Part shown: positions 21,097-27,566 of the stretch, one piece after another
Layout: every line of letters begins with the position of its first letter
How positions within the stretch are numbered: position 1 is the stretch's first letter
Assembly: GCA_964623265.1 (NCBI GenBank)
Contig: CAZUTK010000045.1
Coordinates: forward strand, 1 to 27,566
DNA: 27,566 bases
Origin: CAZUTK01 sp964623265
GTDB lineage: Bacteria; Electryoneota; B3-LCP
Direction of reading: 5' to 3'
Notes under the pieces: model-generated
The model's input: the letters and a program-made list of their open reading frames with translations, nothing else
Told to the model about the DNA's origin: nothing
Database searches by the model: none
Translations under genes and position numbers: made by a program

Positions 21097-22476
21097 ATGA
21101 AGCACCTGCGCTATGCTTTGGCGATCATGCTGCTGCTGACGCTCCTTTCCAGCGTCGGATTCGGCTACACTCTGTCCGGCACGATCTCGGGCGGCGAATG
21201 GTTCGGAGGCATCACCTACGTTTACGCCGTCTCCACCGGGACGGGCACCCCGAGCTTCTACATCGGACTGGCTCCGCTGGGCAACGGCACATACCTCATC
21301 CTCAACGTGCCGGAAGGGTCTTACATCCTGGTCGCCTATCAGGACCGGGACGGGAATTTGACTCCTTCCATTGACGATTATATGGGATTTTACGGCGGCG
21401 CGATCCCGGAAGTGGTGGAAGTCGCAGGCAACGTGAGCGGCTTGAACATCGAATTGCAGGAGCTGCCGATGACGCTCATCGCGGGTCAGGTCTCCTGCCC
21501 GGAAGGATACTTCGGACCCACCTTTCTCCTGGCGGCGACCGATCCGCTCTTCGAAGACGTCACGAACTTCGGGGTTCTCTTCGACCTGACCGGCAACGCC
21601 GAATACTCGCTCTTCGTGGATCCCGGGCAATACTACGTGATGGCGTTCCTCGATCTGGATTTCAACTTCGTTCCCTCCCCGCAGGATCCTCAGGTCTTCT
21701 GGGGCGCGCCGAATCCGCCCCTCCTGGTGGATGTGACCGGCGGGTCGGCTCAGAACATCAACCTGCCCCTGATTCCACCGCCCGACCTCTCGCTGACGTT
21801 GATCCCCGCCGGAGCGCCGGTGGTGATCCCTCCGACCGGTGGATCGTTCAACTACGAAGTCGCCGTCGCCAACAACGGTGCGGAAACCGCTTCCGTGAAA
21901 GTCTGGATGGACGTCACCCTCCCATCGGGATCGTCGTACGGTCCGGTGCTGAGTCCGCTGCAGCTCACCCTGCCGGCGGGCTATAGCGGTTCGCGGGTTC
22001 GGACGCAATTCGTCCCGGGTGCGGCTCCCGCCGGAAATTACAGCTACAACGCCTATCTTGGGATCTATCCGGCGATCCGCTGGAATCAAGCGTCTTTCCC
22101 CTTCTCGAAGAGCGGGGTGGATGATTGCGCGACGGGCTCCTGGAGCAACATCGGGGACTCATTCGAAGACCCCCCGGGTCAACTGCTGCAAGCCTCTCAT
22201 CCAGCAAAGAAAAACTTGAGCGTGCAGGCGCATCCCAATCCTTTCAATCCCTCGACGGTGATCACCTTCACCCTGCCGCGGGCGGCGAGGGTGTCGTTGG
22301 AAGTCTTCGATCCCGCGGGGCGTCGAGTGAAATCCTTGCAGGACGCGGGAACCACACTATCCGCCGGGACGCACAGCCTCCTCTTCGACGGCGGGGATCT
22401 GCCCTCGGGGATGTACTTTTATCGCCTGCGCGCCGGAGAATTCACCGCCGGCGGCAAGCTGATGCTGACGAAGTAA
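21097..22476 (+). CDS. Secreted protein with two related beta domains, Ig-like stalk and type IX sorting domain
   Basis: The 459-residue product starts with a signal peptide (MKHLRYALAIMLLLTLLSSVGFG). Two carboxypeptidase-regulatory-like beta units follow, about residues 26-125 and 130-230. Each has an opening GxISG/GQVS strand, a YLILNVPEGSYILVAYQD or YSLFVDPGQYYVMAFLD core, and an Asp-rich DxDxN loop (DRDGNLTPSIDDY; DLDFNFVPSPQD) that could bind calcium. An Ig-like module (about 233-350) matches one in the 692-residue protein downstream. The C-terminal 86 residues (LSVQAHPNPFNPSTVITF... to LMLTK) are the Por/type IX sorting domain. I chose ATG 21097 because the frame's upstream extension lies before the promoter; GAGGG precedes this start. 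Probably a cell-surface structural or binding protein; no enzymatic motif seen. Confidence 0.88.
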   Translation: MKHLRYALAIMLLLTLLSSVGFGYTLSGTISGGEWFGGITYVYAVSTGTGTPSFYIGLAPLGNGTYLILNVPEGSYILVAYQDRDGNLTPSIDDYMGFYGGAIPEVVEVAGNVSGLNIELQELPMTLIAGQVSCPEGYFGPTFLLAATDPLFEDVTNFGVLFDLTGNAEYSLFVDPGQYYVMAFLDLDFNFVPSPQDPQVFWGAPNPPLLVDVTGGSAQNINLPLIPPPDLSLTLIPAGAPVVIPPTGGSFNYEVAVANNGAETASVKVWMDVTLPSGSSYGPVLSPLQLTLPAGYSGSRVRTQFVPGAAPAGNYSYNAYLGIYPAIRWNQASFPFSKSGVDDCATGSWSNIGDSFEDPPGQLLQASHPAKKNLSVQAHPNPFNPSTVITFTLPRAARVSLEVFDPAGRRVKSLQDAGTTLSAGTHSLLFDGGDLPSGMYFYRLRAGEFTAGGKLMLTK

Positions 22477-22537
22477 AACCGCAGAGAAAGAACGTCATAT
22501 TGTTAAAATTGAAACAAAAAGTCCTTGCTTCCGGGAG

Positions 22538-22565
22538 AAAACCTCGCTACATTAAGCGAGGTTTT
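22538..22565 (+). terminator. Terminator after the 459-residue protein gene
   Basis: AAAACCTCGCT (22538-22548), loop ACATTA, and AGCGAGGTTTT (22555-22565) form a perfect 11-bp stem ending in four T, 61 nt after the stop. Confidence 0.8.
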
Positions 22566-22664
22566 CGTTGTGCGGGAAACATCAGACAGCGCGCCCTTCT
22601 GATTGTCCCTCCACTGTTGCGCGGATTGACACGTGAAAAAATCTGCTCCCCTTGAAAAAACCGC

Positions 22665-22693
22665 TTGACAAACAGATTTTCAGCTATTATATT
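22665..22693 (+). promoter_or_regulatory. Strong promoter of the 692-residue sorting-domain protein
   Basis: A perfect TTGACA (22665-22670), a 17-bp spacer and TATATT (22688-22693, 5/6). The predicted start near 22700 leaves an unusually long leader of about 275 nt. Confidence 0.8.
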
Positions 22694-22699
22694 AGATTG

Positions 22700-22975
22700 C
22701 TATTGCTTCCAACATAAACGACCTCATTATTAAACCAACCTGCCGCGCAACTTTGTGATCAAAAGAACAAAATCGAAAGGAGGTGAAAGAAAGCGACACC
22801 GATCCATCATTCAATTTGTATCGTGCCGGCGTGATCCCGCACGAATCGCTACCCCCGGGAAACGGTTTCCCAATCCACATGGGCTGAGTGCTGCGCTGTT
22901 TTTATCGGTATTCGATCACGGCAATGATGATCAGAAGAGAAGAAGAAAGTAAATCAAACAGTATGGAGGCACGCG
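22700..22975 (+). other. Long 5' leader with extended anti-SD complement
   Basis: The leader contains AAAGGAGGTGA (22776-22786), an 11-nt complement to the usual 16S 3' end, but no ATG, GTG or TTG at a normal distance after it. Two small stems follow: CGTGC/GCACG (22822-22843) and GGGAA/TTCCC (22857-22871). Two overlapping short frames exist: a 65-codon frame from GTG 22755 that reads through the purine block, and a frame from the GTG inside that block. Neither is convincing as a gene. The true CDS has its own ribosome site (GGAGG at about 22965). Confidence 0.45.
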
Positions 22976-25054
22976 ATGCGTAAGCTCAGCTTAACTCTGG
23001 CGACGATTTGCATTCTATTTTCAGCCGCCGCCGCCAACACCCCATTGACGGGAGATGAGATTCTGCCGGCGGGACCGGTGGCGATATACACTCCCGAGCC
23101 GATTTGGGGACTCGATTTCATCGGCAGCCCGGAACCCTTCGGCACCACCTGGTACGATTATCAACACAACGGGAGTATGACCCGCATGATCGCCTACGGA
23201 CCCGACGGTTCGATCCATTGCGCCTGGATGAACGGATTGGTCTCCGGCGGCTCGCAGCGAGCCATCTTTTACAACAAGCGACTCCCGGATGGAACCTGGC
23301 AACACGGTGCCACCGGAATGCAAGTCAGCACTCTGAACGGATCGGGATATTGTACTCTCGACCTCGACCCGAGCGGAAACCCGGTGATCGCGTATCACGG
23401 TCCGTCGCCCAACAACATCATTTACATCTGGAATCCGATCGGCGTGTTCGCCTGCCCGCCTTCGCCCGTCACCAGTCCCATCGTTTGGCCTCATGTAGCG
23501 GTGGACAGCCGCGGCTGGATCCATATCGTGGGACAGACGAATCCGGTGGGGACGCTCTACTACACCCGCAGCGAAAACGGCGGAATTTCCTGGACGAACT
23601 GGGTGGCAGTGGCGCAATTGGGCACGGCGGCATCGGTATCGCAGACCATCACCGCAGACCCCGTCTGGGGGAAGGTCGCCATCGCCTATACCAAGCCGAT
23701 CGGCACGAATGTCTATCAGGAAGACGTGTATTTCGTCGAATCCATGGACGGTCAGACCTGGAACTTCGCCGCCGCAACCAACATCACCAACTTCCCCACG
23801 ACCAGCGACCGCTTCGCCTACTGCGACGTAGGCCTGCTCTATGATTTCAGCGGCAACTTGCACATCGTCTATACGGCCATCTCGCCTACGACCACCAACC
23901 GCGGCGGGAAGATCTACCACTGGAGTCAGGCGACAGGGACGCAGTTCGTGACGGGCACCTTCACGGAATCCTCCACCATCGCGTTCAACAATCCGGGTGC
24001 CTGGCGCAGGTGCATTGACCGCCCGACGCTAGGTCAGGACGCGGCGGGGGATCTCTTCTGCCAGTGGGGTCAGTGCACCACTCCGGGGGATGCTTCCGCC
24101 GGCGGTTACGGGAACTGGGATGTGTACGCCACCTACAGCGAAGACAACGGCGTCAACTGGATGGCGCCGGTCAACGTCACCGACACGCACACCCCGCAGG
24201 CTCCGCCCGGCGGCTGCCTGAGCGAAAACTGGGCGAATATGGCGAAGAAGGTGACGGATAAGCTCCATATCCAGTATATCAAGGATCTGGACGCTGGCGG
24301 CATTCCGCAGACGGAAGGGACCTGGACGCTGAACGACGTCGTCTATCAGGGCGTGCCCAAGGATTCCATCCGGACGCAAATCGCCATCACCTTGACGCCG
24401 ATCAACCCGCCGATCGTCATCCCTCCGGGCGGCGGCAGCTTCACCTATATCGCTCAGCTGAGCAACAACGGATCTTGGCCGGCGACGATGGACGTTTGGA
24501 TCCAGGTGCAACTGCCGAACGGCGCAATGTATCCGATTCTGTCCCGTCTGGGGATCACGATGGCGGCGGGATTCTCCCTTACCCGCACGCTGACTCAGTT
24601 TGTGCCCGGCTTCGCTCCTGCAGGAGACTACACCGTGTACGCCTACGTCGGGACTTTCGAGGAAAACGTCTGGACGAGCGACTCCTTCCCGTTCACGAAA
24701 GCCGGTTCAGATGGGAGCGCGGGCGGCGATTGGACCTGCTCCGGCTGGGACGTGACGCCGGAAGAGCAGCTCGATGGGAATGCGCAGCCGGCAAGCCATC
24801 TGCTGGCAGCGGCTTATCCCAACCCCTTCAATCCGGCGACGATGCTCAGCTACACGCTGCCGGAAGCGGCGAACGTCCGCGTGAGCATTTACAATATCAA
24901 TGGTGCGGAAATCGCCACGCTGGTCAATGGTTGGAGAGACGCCGGTACGCATCAGATCCTCTTCGACGGTGCGAATCTCTCGTCGGGAGTCTATCTCTAC
25001 CGGATCGAAGCTGCCCAACATAGCCTGTCCGGCAAGATCGTCCTGCTGAAATAG
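22976..25054 (+). CDS. Secreted sialidase-fold (Asp-box beta-propeller) protein with type IX sorting domain
   Basis: The 692-residue product has a signal peptide (MRKLSLTLATICILFSAAAA). A beta-propeller-like region follows (about 45-465) carrying Asp-box-type turns S-x-[DN]-x-G-x-x-W: SENGGISW near 198, SMDGQTW near 255 and SEDNGVNW near 387. Repeated D.SGN-type strands (DPSGNPVIAYH, DFSGNLHIVYT) are also visible. An Ig-like stalk spans about 473-585, homologous to that of the 459-residue neighbour, and the 85-residue sorting domain (YPNPFNPATMLSYTL...) ends in KIVLLK. Sialidase catalytic Arg-triad and Tyr/Glu residues could not be assigned, so a binding or structural role is as likely as glycosidase activity. 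GGAGGC sits just ahead of ATG 22976. Confidence 0.87.
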   Translation: MRKLSLTLATICILFSAAAANTPLTGDEILPAGPVAIYTPEPIWGLDFIGSPEPFGTTWYDYQHNGSMTRMIAYGPDGSIHCAWMNGLVSGGSQRAIFYNKRLPDGTWQHGATGMQVSTLNGSGYCTLDLDPSGNPVIAYHGPSPNNIIYIWNPIGVFACPPSPVTSPIVWPHVAVDSRGWIHIVGQTNPVGTLYYTRSENGGISWTNWVAVAQLGTAASVSQTITADPVWGKVAIAYTKPIGTNVYQEDVYFVESMDGQTWNFAAATNITNFPTTSDRFAYCDVGLLYDFSGNLHIVYTAISPTTTNRGGKIYHWSQATGTQFVTGTFTESSTIAFNNPGAWRRCIDRPTLGQDAAGDLFCQWGQCTTPGDASAGGYGNWDVYATYSEDNGVNWMAPVNVTDTHTPQAPPGGCLSENWANMAKKVTDKLHIQYIKDLDAGGIPQTEGTWTLNDVVYQGVPKDSIRTQIAITLTPINPPIVIPPGGGSFTYIAQLSNNGSWPATMDVWIQVQLPNGAMYPILSRLGITMAAGFSLTRTLTQFVPGFAPAGDYTVYAYVGTFEENVWTSDSFPFTKAGSDGSAGGDWTCSGWDVTPEEQLDGNAQPASHLLAAAYPNPFNPATMLSYTLPEAANVRVSIYNINGAEIATLVNGWRDAGTHQILFDGANLSSGVYLYRIEAAQHSLSGKIVLLK

Positions 25055-25095
25055 GAATCTCATACGACAAAACGGCGAGAGTCTTGAAAAAGCGA

Positions 25096-25122
25096 AGAAG
25101 GCGGACATTCAGTCCGCCTTCT
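25096..25122. terminator. Terminator between convergent genes
   Basis: AGAAGGCGGAC (25096-25106), loop ATTCA, and GTCCGCCTTCT (25112-25122) form a perfect 11-bp stem. It lies between the 692-residue gene and the convergent response-regulator gene. Confidence 0.75.
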
Positions 25123-25165
25123 CCGTTTCGCCGGCCGCAGAGAGCGTCCGGGTTTCCCCGAGGCG

Positions 25166-25570
25166 TCACAGGTCCGGAAACACGAGGGATAAAATCTGAT
25201 TGAGATCGTTGAGATGAAAAGGTTTGTGCAGGAGGCCTAAAGAATTCTGCAGCATCTTTTTACGCGATTCGGCGAACGCGTAACCGGAAATGAATAGGAA
25301 TTTCTGATCGGGATTCGTCCGCCGGATCCGCTCAAACACCTCGAAGCCGTCCATGCCCGGCATCGAAACGTCGCACAGCACCAATCCGAATTCCCCTTCC
25401 TCGTATTCCTTTAATCCCGCCGGCCCGCTGGGCGCCGCGCGGACTTCCAGTCCGATGATCTCAAAATACTCTTTGAGCAACATTCGGATGGATTCCTCGT
25501 CATCCACCACTAGGACCCGCTTTGGGGGGCTGGACGTTTTGACAGAAATGTCGTTCGATTGATTCATCAT
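25166..25570 (-). CDS. Single-domain response regulator (CheY-like receiver)
   Basis: The 134-residue product has a short disordered N-terminus and one receiver domain. All key residues are present: acidic pair D23-D24 (VLVVDDEES), phospho-acceptor D67 (LVLCDVSMPGMDG), S95 (FISGYA) and K116 (LLHKPF). There is no output domain, so it would act by protein-protein interaction or as a phosphorelay intermediate. SGYA and HKPF are typical of receivers associated with hybrid histidine kinases. No kinase gene is adjacent. The start is at tandem ATGs (25570/25567). A candidate promoter lies at 25632-25660. Confidence 0.93.
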   Translation of the reverse strand: MMNQSNDISVKTSSPPKRVLVVDDEESIRMLLKEYFEIIGLEVRAAPSGPAGLKEYEEGEFGLVLCDVSMPGMDGFEVFERIRRTNPDQKFLFISGYAFAESRKKMLQNSLGLLHKPFHLNDLNQILSLVFPDL

Positions 25571-25631
25571 CTCAGGTCATTTGTTTCGGTCATCTCATCG
25601 GCTGGATCCAGGCTGCGCTTCATTTCCGGAT

Positions 25632-25660
25632 AATATCGTCACCCAAGCGGCGATTCGCAA
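25632..25660 (-). promoter_or_regulatory. Candidate promoter of the response regulator
   Basis: On the minus strand: TTGCGA (25660-25655, 4/6), a 17-bp spacer and GATATT (25637-25632). Weak on its own, but spacing and position agree with the other promoters. The 302-bp gap 25571-25872 otherwise holds only this and the plus-strand promoter at 25781. Confidence 0.45.
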
Positions 25661-25780
25661 AATGTAATGCGTTAAATTTAGGGCGATGGTCAAGCTCCGG
25701 AGAGATGCGGCAATTGTTGCGCAGGGAAGCTTTTTCCGCGGTTTTTCAGTCGGATAAATCGAGAATTCCAACCTTGCGGC

Positions 25781-25809
25781 TTGACAATGGCGCGATAAAG
25801 CATTATATT
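25781..25809 (+). promoter_or_regulatory. Strong promoter of the pentapeptide-MBL operon
   Basis: A perfect TTGACA (25781-25786), a 17-bp spacer and TATATT (25804-25809, 5/6). The predicted start near 25816 fixes the CDS start downstream at ATG 25873 and excludes the longer open frame that begins at 25705. Confidence 0.85.
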
Positions 25810-25872
25810 CCTTCCTCATACAAGCCGCCCAGTAATGGAAATCCCGGCGGCGGAAAACCTCCGAATTACGCA

Positions 25873-26835
25873 ATGAACGCCAGTAGGACTTCCGGAAGCG
25901 ACCCTTTCTGCAAGGAAAGCGGCTGCCACTATCGCGCCTTAGCCACCGCAGATTTTTGCTGGTATCATTTGCAGGATCGCAAATCGTATCTGGATCGGCT
26001 GGCGAAGAAGATCTCTCGAGGGGCGGATCTGGAAAACGCCAATCTGAGCCGCATCATATGCGACGGTGTCGTCTTCGTCGGCGCCCGTCTGGCGGGTGCG
26101 GATTTATCCGGCGCGCAATTCCTCGCCTGCGACTTCCGCGAAGCGGATCTTTCGGGCGCTCGGATGTCCGGCTGCGTGATCCGAAAAACCGATCTTTCCC
26201 GCCTGCAGGGGAGCGGCGCCTGCTTTGAGGCGGCGGTCGCCGCGGAATGCAACTTCGAATTCGCTCAGCTCGCCGACGCCGTCTTGGCGCGAGCGGATTT
26301 GCGCGGTTCTCGTTTCACCGGAGCTTCTCTCTTCCGCGCGCGCCTGGATTTCGCATTGCTGGAAAACGCCGAATTCAGCGCCGCGGATCTGTCCTTCGGA
26401 GTTTTAGGGGGAGCAAAAGCGTCCGGGGCGCGCTTCGATGATGCGGATCTTTCCCGCTCCAATCTGGTCGGCGCCGAATTGGAAGGCGCCTCGCTGGTTC
26501 AGGCGAACCTCTTCTACGCCCGCCTGGGGAGGGCGCGGTTGTGCGGAGCGGATCTGACTCGAACCCGCCTGGAACGAGCCGTCCTGCGCGAGGCGGATCT
26601 GACACGGGCGAATCTGACCGACGCCGATCTGAAGAACGCCATCTTCGAGAGGGCGCTGTTGATCCAAACGGCGGTTGCCGGCGCCGGATCTTCGACCTCT
26701 TTCGCCGAACACTGGGGAGCCAATCTGCGCGACGCCGTTCTTTCCGATCTGAACCGTAGGTCGGATTCTCCGAATCCGACAACGCTTGCCGGAACCGCAG
26801 GAATTGCCGAAGGAGAAGCCGAGAGGAAGCTATGA
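25873..26835 (+). CDS. Pentapeptide-repeat protein with N-terminal zinc-knuckle-like motif
   Basis: The 320-residue product begins with a Cys/His motif C13-x4-C18-x10-C29-x2-H32 (CKESGC...FCWYH), a likely small zinc site. From about residue 50 to 290 it consists of pentapeptide repeats of the A(D/N)LxG type (GADLENANLS, GADLSGAQFL, RADLRGSRFTGASL), which would fold as a square right-handed beta-helix. Some such proteins mimic DNA and protect gyrase, but most are unassigned, and nothing here allows a choice. There is no signal peptide. It ends in an ATGA overlap with the metallo-beta-lactamase-fold gene, so both are probably made together from the promoter at 25781. Confidence 0.88.
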   Translation: MNASRTSGSDPFCKESGCHYRALATADFCWYHLQDRKSYLDRLAKKISRGADLENANLSRIICDGVVFVGARLAGADLSGAQFLACDFREADLSGARMSGCVIRKTDLSRLQGSGACFEAAVAAECNFEFAQLADAVLARADLRGSRFTGASLFRARLDFALLENAEFSAADLSFGVLGGAKASGARFDDADLSRSNLVGAELEGASLVQANLFYARLGRARLCGADLTRTRLERAVLREADLTRANLTDADLKNAIFERALLIQTAVAGAGSSTSFAEHWGANLRDAVLSDLNRRSDSPNPTTLAGTAGIAEGEAERKL

Positions 26836-27389
26836 TCCTCGAGCAGTTCCTGCTCTCCATTAATGAGACGAATTGCTACGTGATCGGCTGCACTGACACC
26901 GGCGCCGCCGCCGTCATAGATCCGGGCGAATGGGGCGGACAGCCGGCGGCTTTCCTGCGTGAGCAGGGCTTAAATCCCGTCTGGATCCTGCTGACTCACG
27001 GGCACGCAGACCACACCGGCGGCGTGGAGCAGCTTCGGAAAGAATCAAACGCTCGAGTAGCGGCGCATCCCGGGATTTCCTTCGCCGATCTGCCCTTGCA
27101 GGAAGGGATGACGGTGGAAGTCGGGAAGTTGAAACTGCGGGTGCTGGAAACGCCGGGGCATACGCGGGATTCGCTGACGTTCGTCATCGGAACGGACGCC
27201 TTTTCCGGAGATGCGCTCTTCGCCGGATCCATCGGCGGAACGAAGGACGAACCCGAGGATCGGCTGCTGCGGCAATCCATCTGGGAGAAGATATTCTCTC
27301 TGGGAGATGACATCGTCGTTCACCCGGGTCATGGCCCGGCGACGACCGTCTTGATTGAGAGGCTGTTCAACCCGTTTTTCCTCGGATAA
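26832..27389 (+). CDS. Metallo-beta-lactamase-fold hydrolase (glyoxalase II-like)
   Basis: The 185-residue product is a compact MBL-fold protein. The dinuclear metal site is complete: H56-x-H58-x-D60-H61 (THGHADH), H110 (TPGHTRDS), D127 (FSGDALF) and H167 (HPGHGP). The family includes thioesterases such as hydroxyacylglutathione hydrolase. The short form, lacking the glyoxalase II C-terminal helical domain, is common in bacteria and its substrate is usually unknown. Start ATG 26832 overlaps the pentapeptide gene stop and has GAGGAAG upstream. The product is cytoplasmic, without a signal peptide. Confidence 0.93.
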   Translation: MILEQFLLSINETNCYVIGCTDTGAAAVIDPGEWGGQPAAFLREQGLNPVWILLTHGHADHTGGVEQLRKESNARVAAHPGISFADLPLQEGMTVEVGKLKLRVLETPGHTRDSLTFVIGTDAFSGDALFAGSIGGTKDEPEDRLLRQSIWEKIFSLGDDIVVHPGHGPATTVLIERLFNPFFLG

Positions 27390-27454
27390 CGCGGGGGACC
27401 CTTTCGATCCGCCAGCATCTCACAACAGTCACATATCAAAGGTAGCCCAGGACG

Positions 27455-27566
27455 ATGGACTTAACCGAACAACCGCGCAAAGGCACGCCGCTGCTGTTTT
27501 TCAACTATCTCTGGATCGGGCTTATCCGCCTCGAGGGCAGTCACTTCGCGGGCTGCCGCCATTTCC
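27455..27566 (+). CDS. Hypothetical protein, N-terminal fragment cut by window edge
   Basis: An ATG at 27455, preceded closely by AGGA, opens 37 codons to the edge (MDLTEQPRKGTPLLFFNYLWIG...). Third-position GC is about 75%, in line with the neighbouring genes. No family can be recognised. It lies 65 bp after the MBL-fold gene on the same strand and may belong to that operon. Confidence 0.4.
   Translation, partial: MDLTEQPRKGTPLLFFNYLWIGLIRLEGSHFAGCRHF

Noticed and set aside
22626..22631. A second TTGACA upstream of the 22665 promoter
   Set aside because: No acceptable -10 element at 16-18 bp.
22755..22952. 65-codon basic frame in the leader of the 692-residue gene
   Set aside because: The purine-rich block lies inside the frame rather than ahead of it, and the sequence is not protein-like; kept only as an oddity of the leader.
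25705..25872. In-frame upstream extension of the pentapeptide protein
   Set aside because: It spans the TTGACA-N17-TATATT promoter, so it would not be transcribed in full; ATG 25873 is the first start after the predicted transcription start.
25595..25873. 92-codon minus-strand frame upstream of the response regulator
   Set aside because: It runs antisense across the strong plus-strand promoter at 25781 and has no recognisable features.
27461..27566. Minus-strand C-terminal fragment (…EIVEKQQRRAFARLFG) at the right edge
   Set aside because: It is open to the edge, but its third-position GC is clearly lower than that of the plus-strand frame, and no terminator separates it from the convergent MBL gene. 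The choice is not certain.

Overview
This 27.6 kb stretch is a bacterial chromosome segment, fairly GC-rich in its genes, with short intergenic spaces. Three exported proteins end in the FlgD/Ig-like sorting domain with the YPNPFNP-type signature (Por/type IX secretion cargo), which points to the Fibrobacteres-Chlorobi-Bacteroidetes (FCB) assemblage. The promoters are ordinary sigma-70 type (TTGACA-like, 17-bp spacer, TATATT-like) rather than the Bacteroidetes type, and the coding GC is high. A deep-branching or candidate FCB phylum is therefore more likely than true Bacteroidetes. This placement is inference; no rRNA gene is present.

Layout: (1) 1-382, the start of a NUDIX hydrolase on the minus strand, running off the left edge. 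(2) 469-10707, a respiratory complex I cluster on the plus strand in the order nuoA-B-C-D-H-I-J-K, then a CorA-family metal transporter, then nuoL and nuoM. The genes nuoE, nuoF, nuoG (NADH-dehydrogenase module) and nuoN (third antiporter-like subunit) are absent from the window. (3) 10722-13758, an exported M28 metallopeptidase and a convergent D-aminoacyl-tRNA deacylase, bracketed by two inverted copies of a palindromic dispersed repeat. (4) 13841-15532, a secreted right-handed beta-helix protein. (5) 15615-20889, a minus-strand block: aspS and rlmB (translationally coupled), an apparent small-RNA or attenuator gene, and a large protein with an XPB/Ssl2-type helicase-associated domain but no ATPase. 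(6) 21097-25054, two more secreted sorting-domain proteins that share an Ig-like stalk module. (7) 25166-27566, a single-domain response regulator (minus), then a pentapeptide-repeat protein with an N-terminal zinc-knuckle-like motif coupled to a metallo-beta-lactamase-fold hydrolase, and a gene fragment at the right edge.

Functionally the window combines energy conservation (a complex I core that would need a non-NADH electron input or genes encoded elsewhere), housekeeping translation and RNA modification (aspS, rlmB, dtd), and cell-surface or secreted proteins. The least explained item is the ~100-nt transcription unit at 17834-17967 (minus): near-consensus promoter, internal stem and intrinsic terminator, with no family I could recognise. 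No tRNA, rRNA, CRISPR array, transposase or phage gene was seen.
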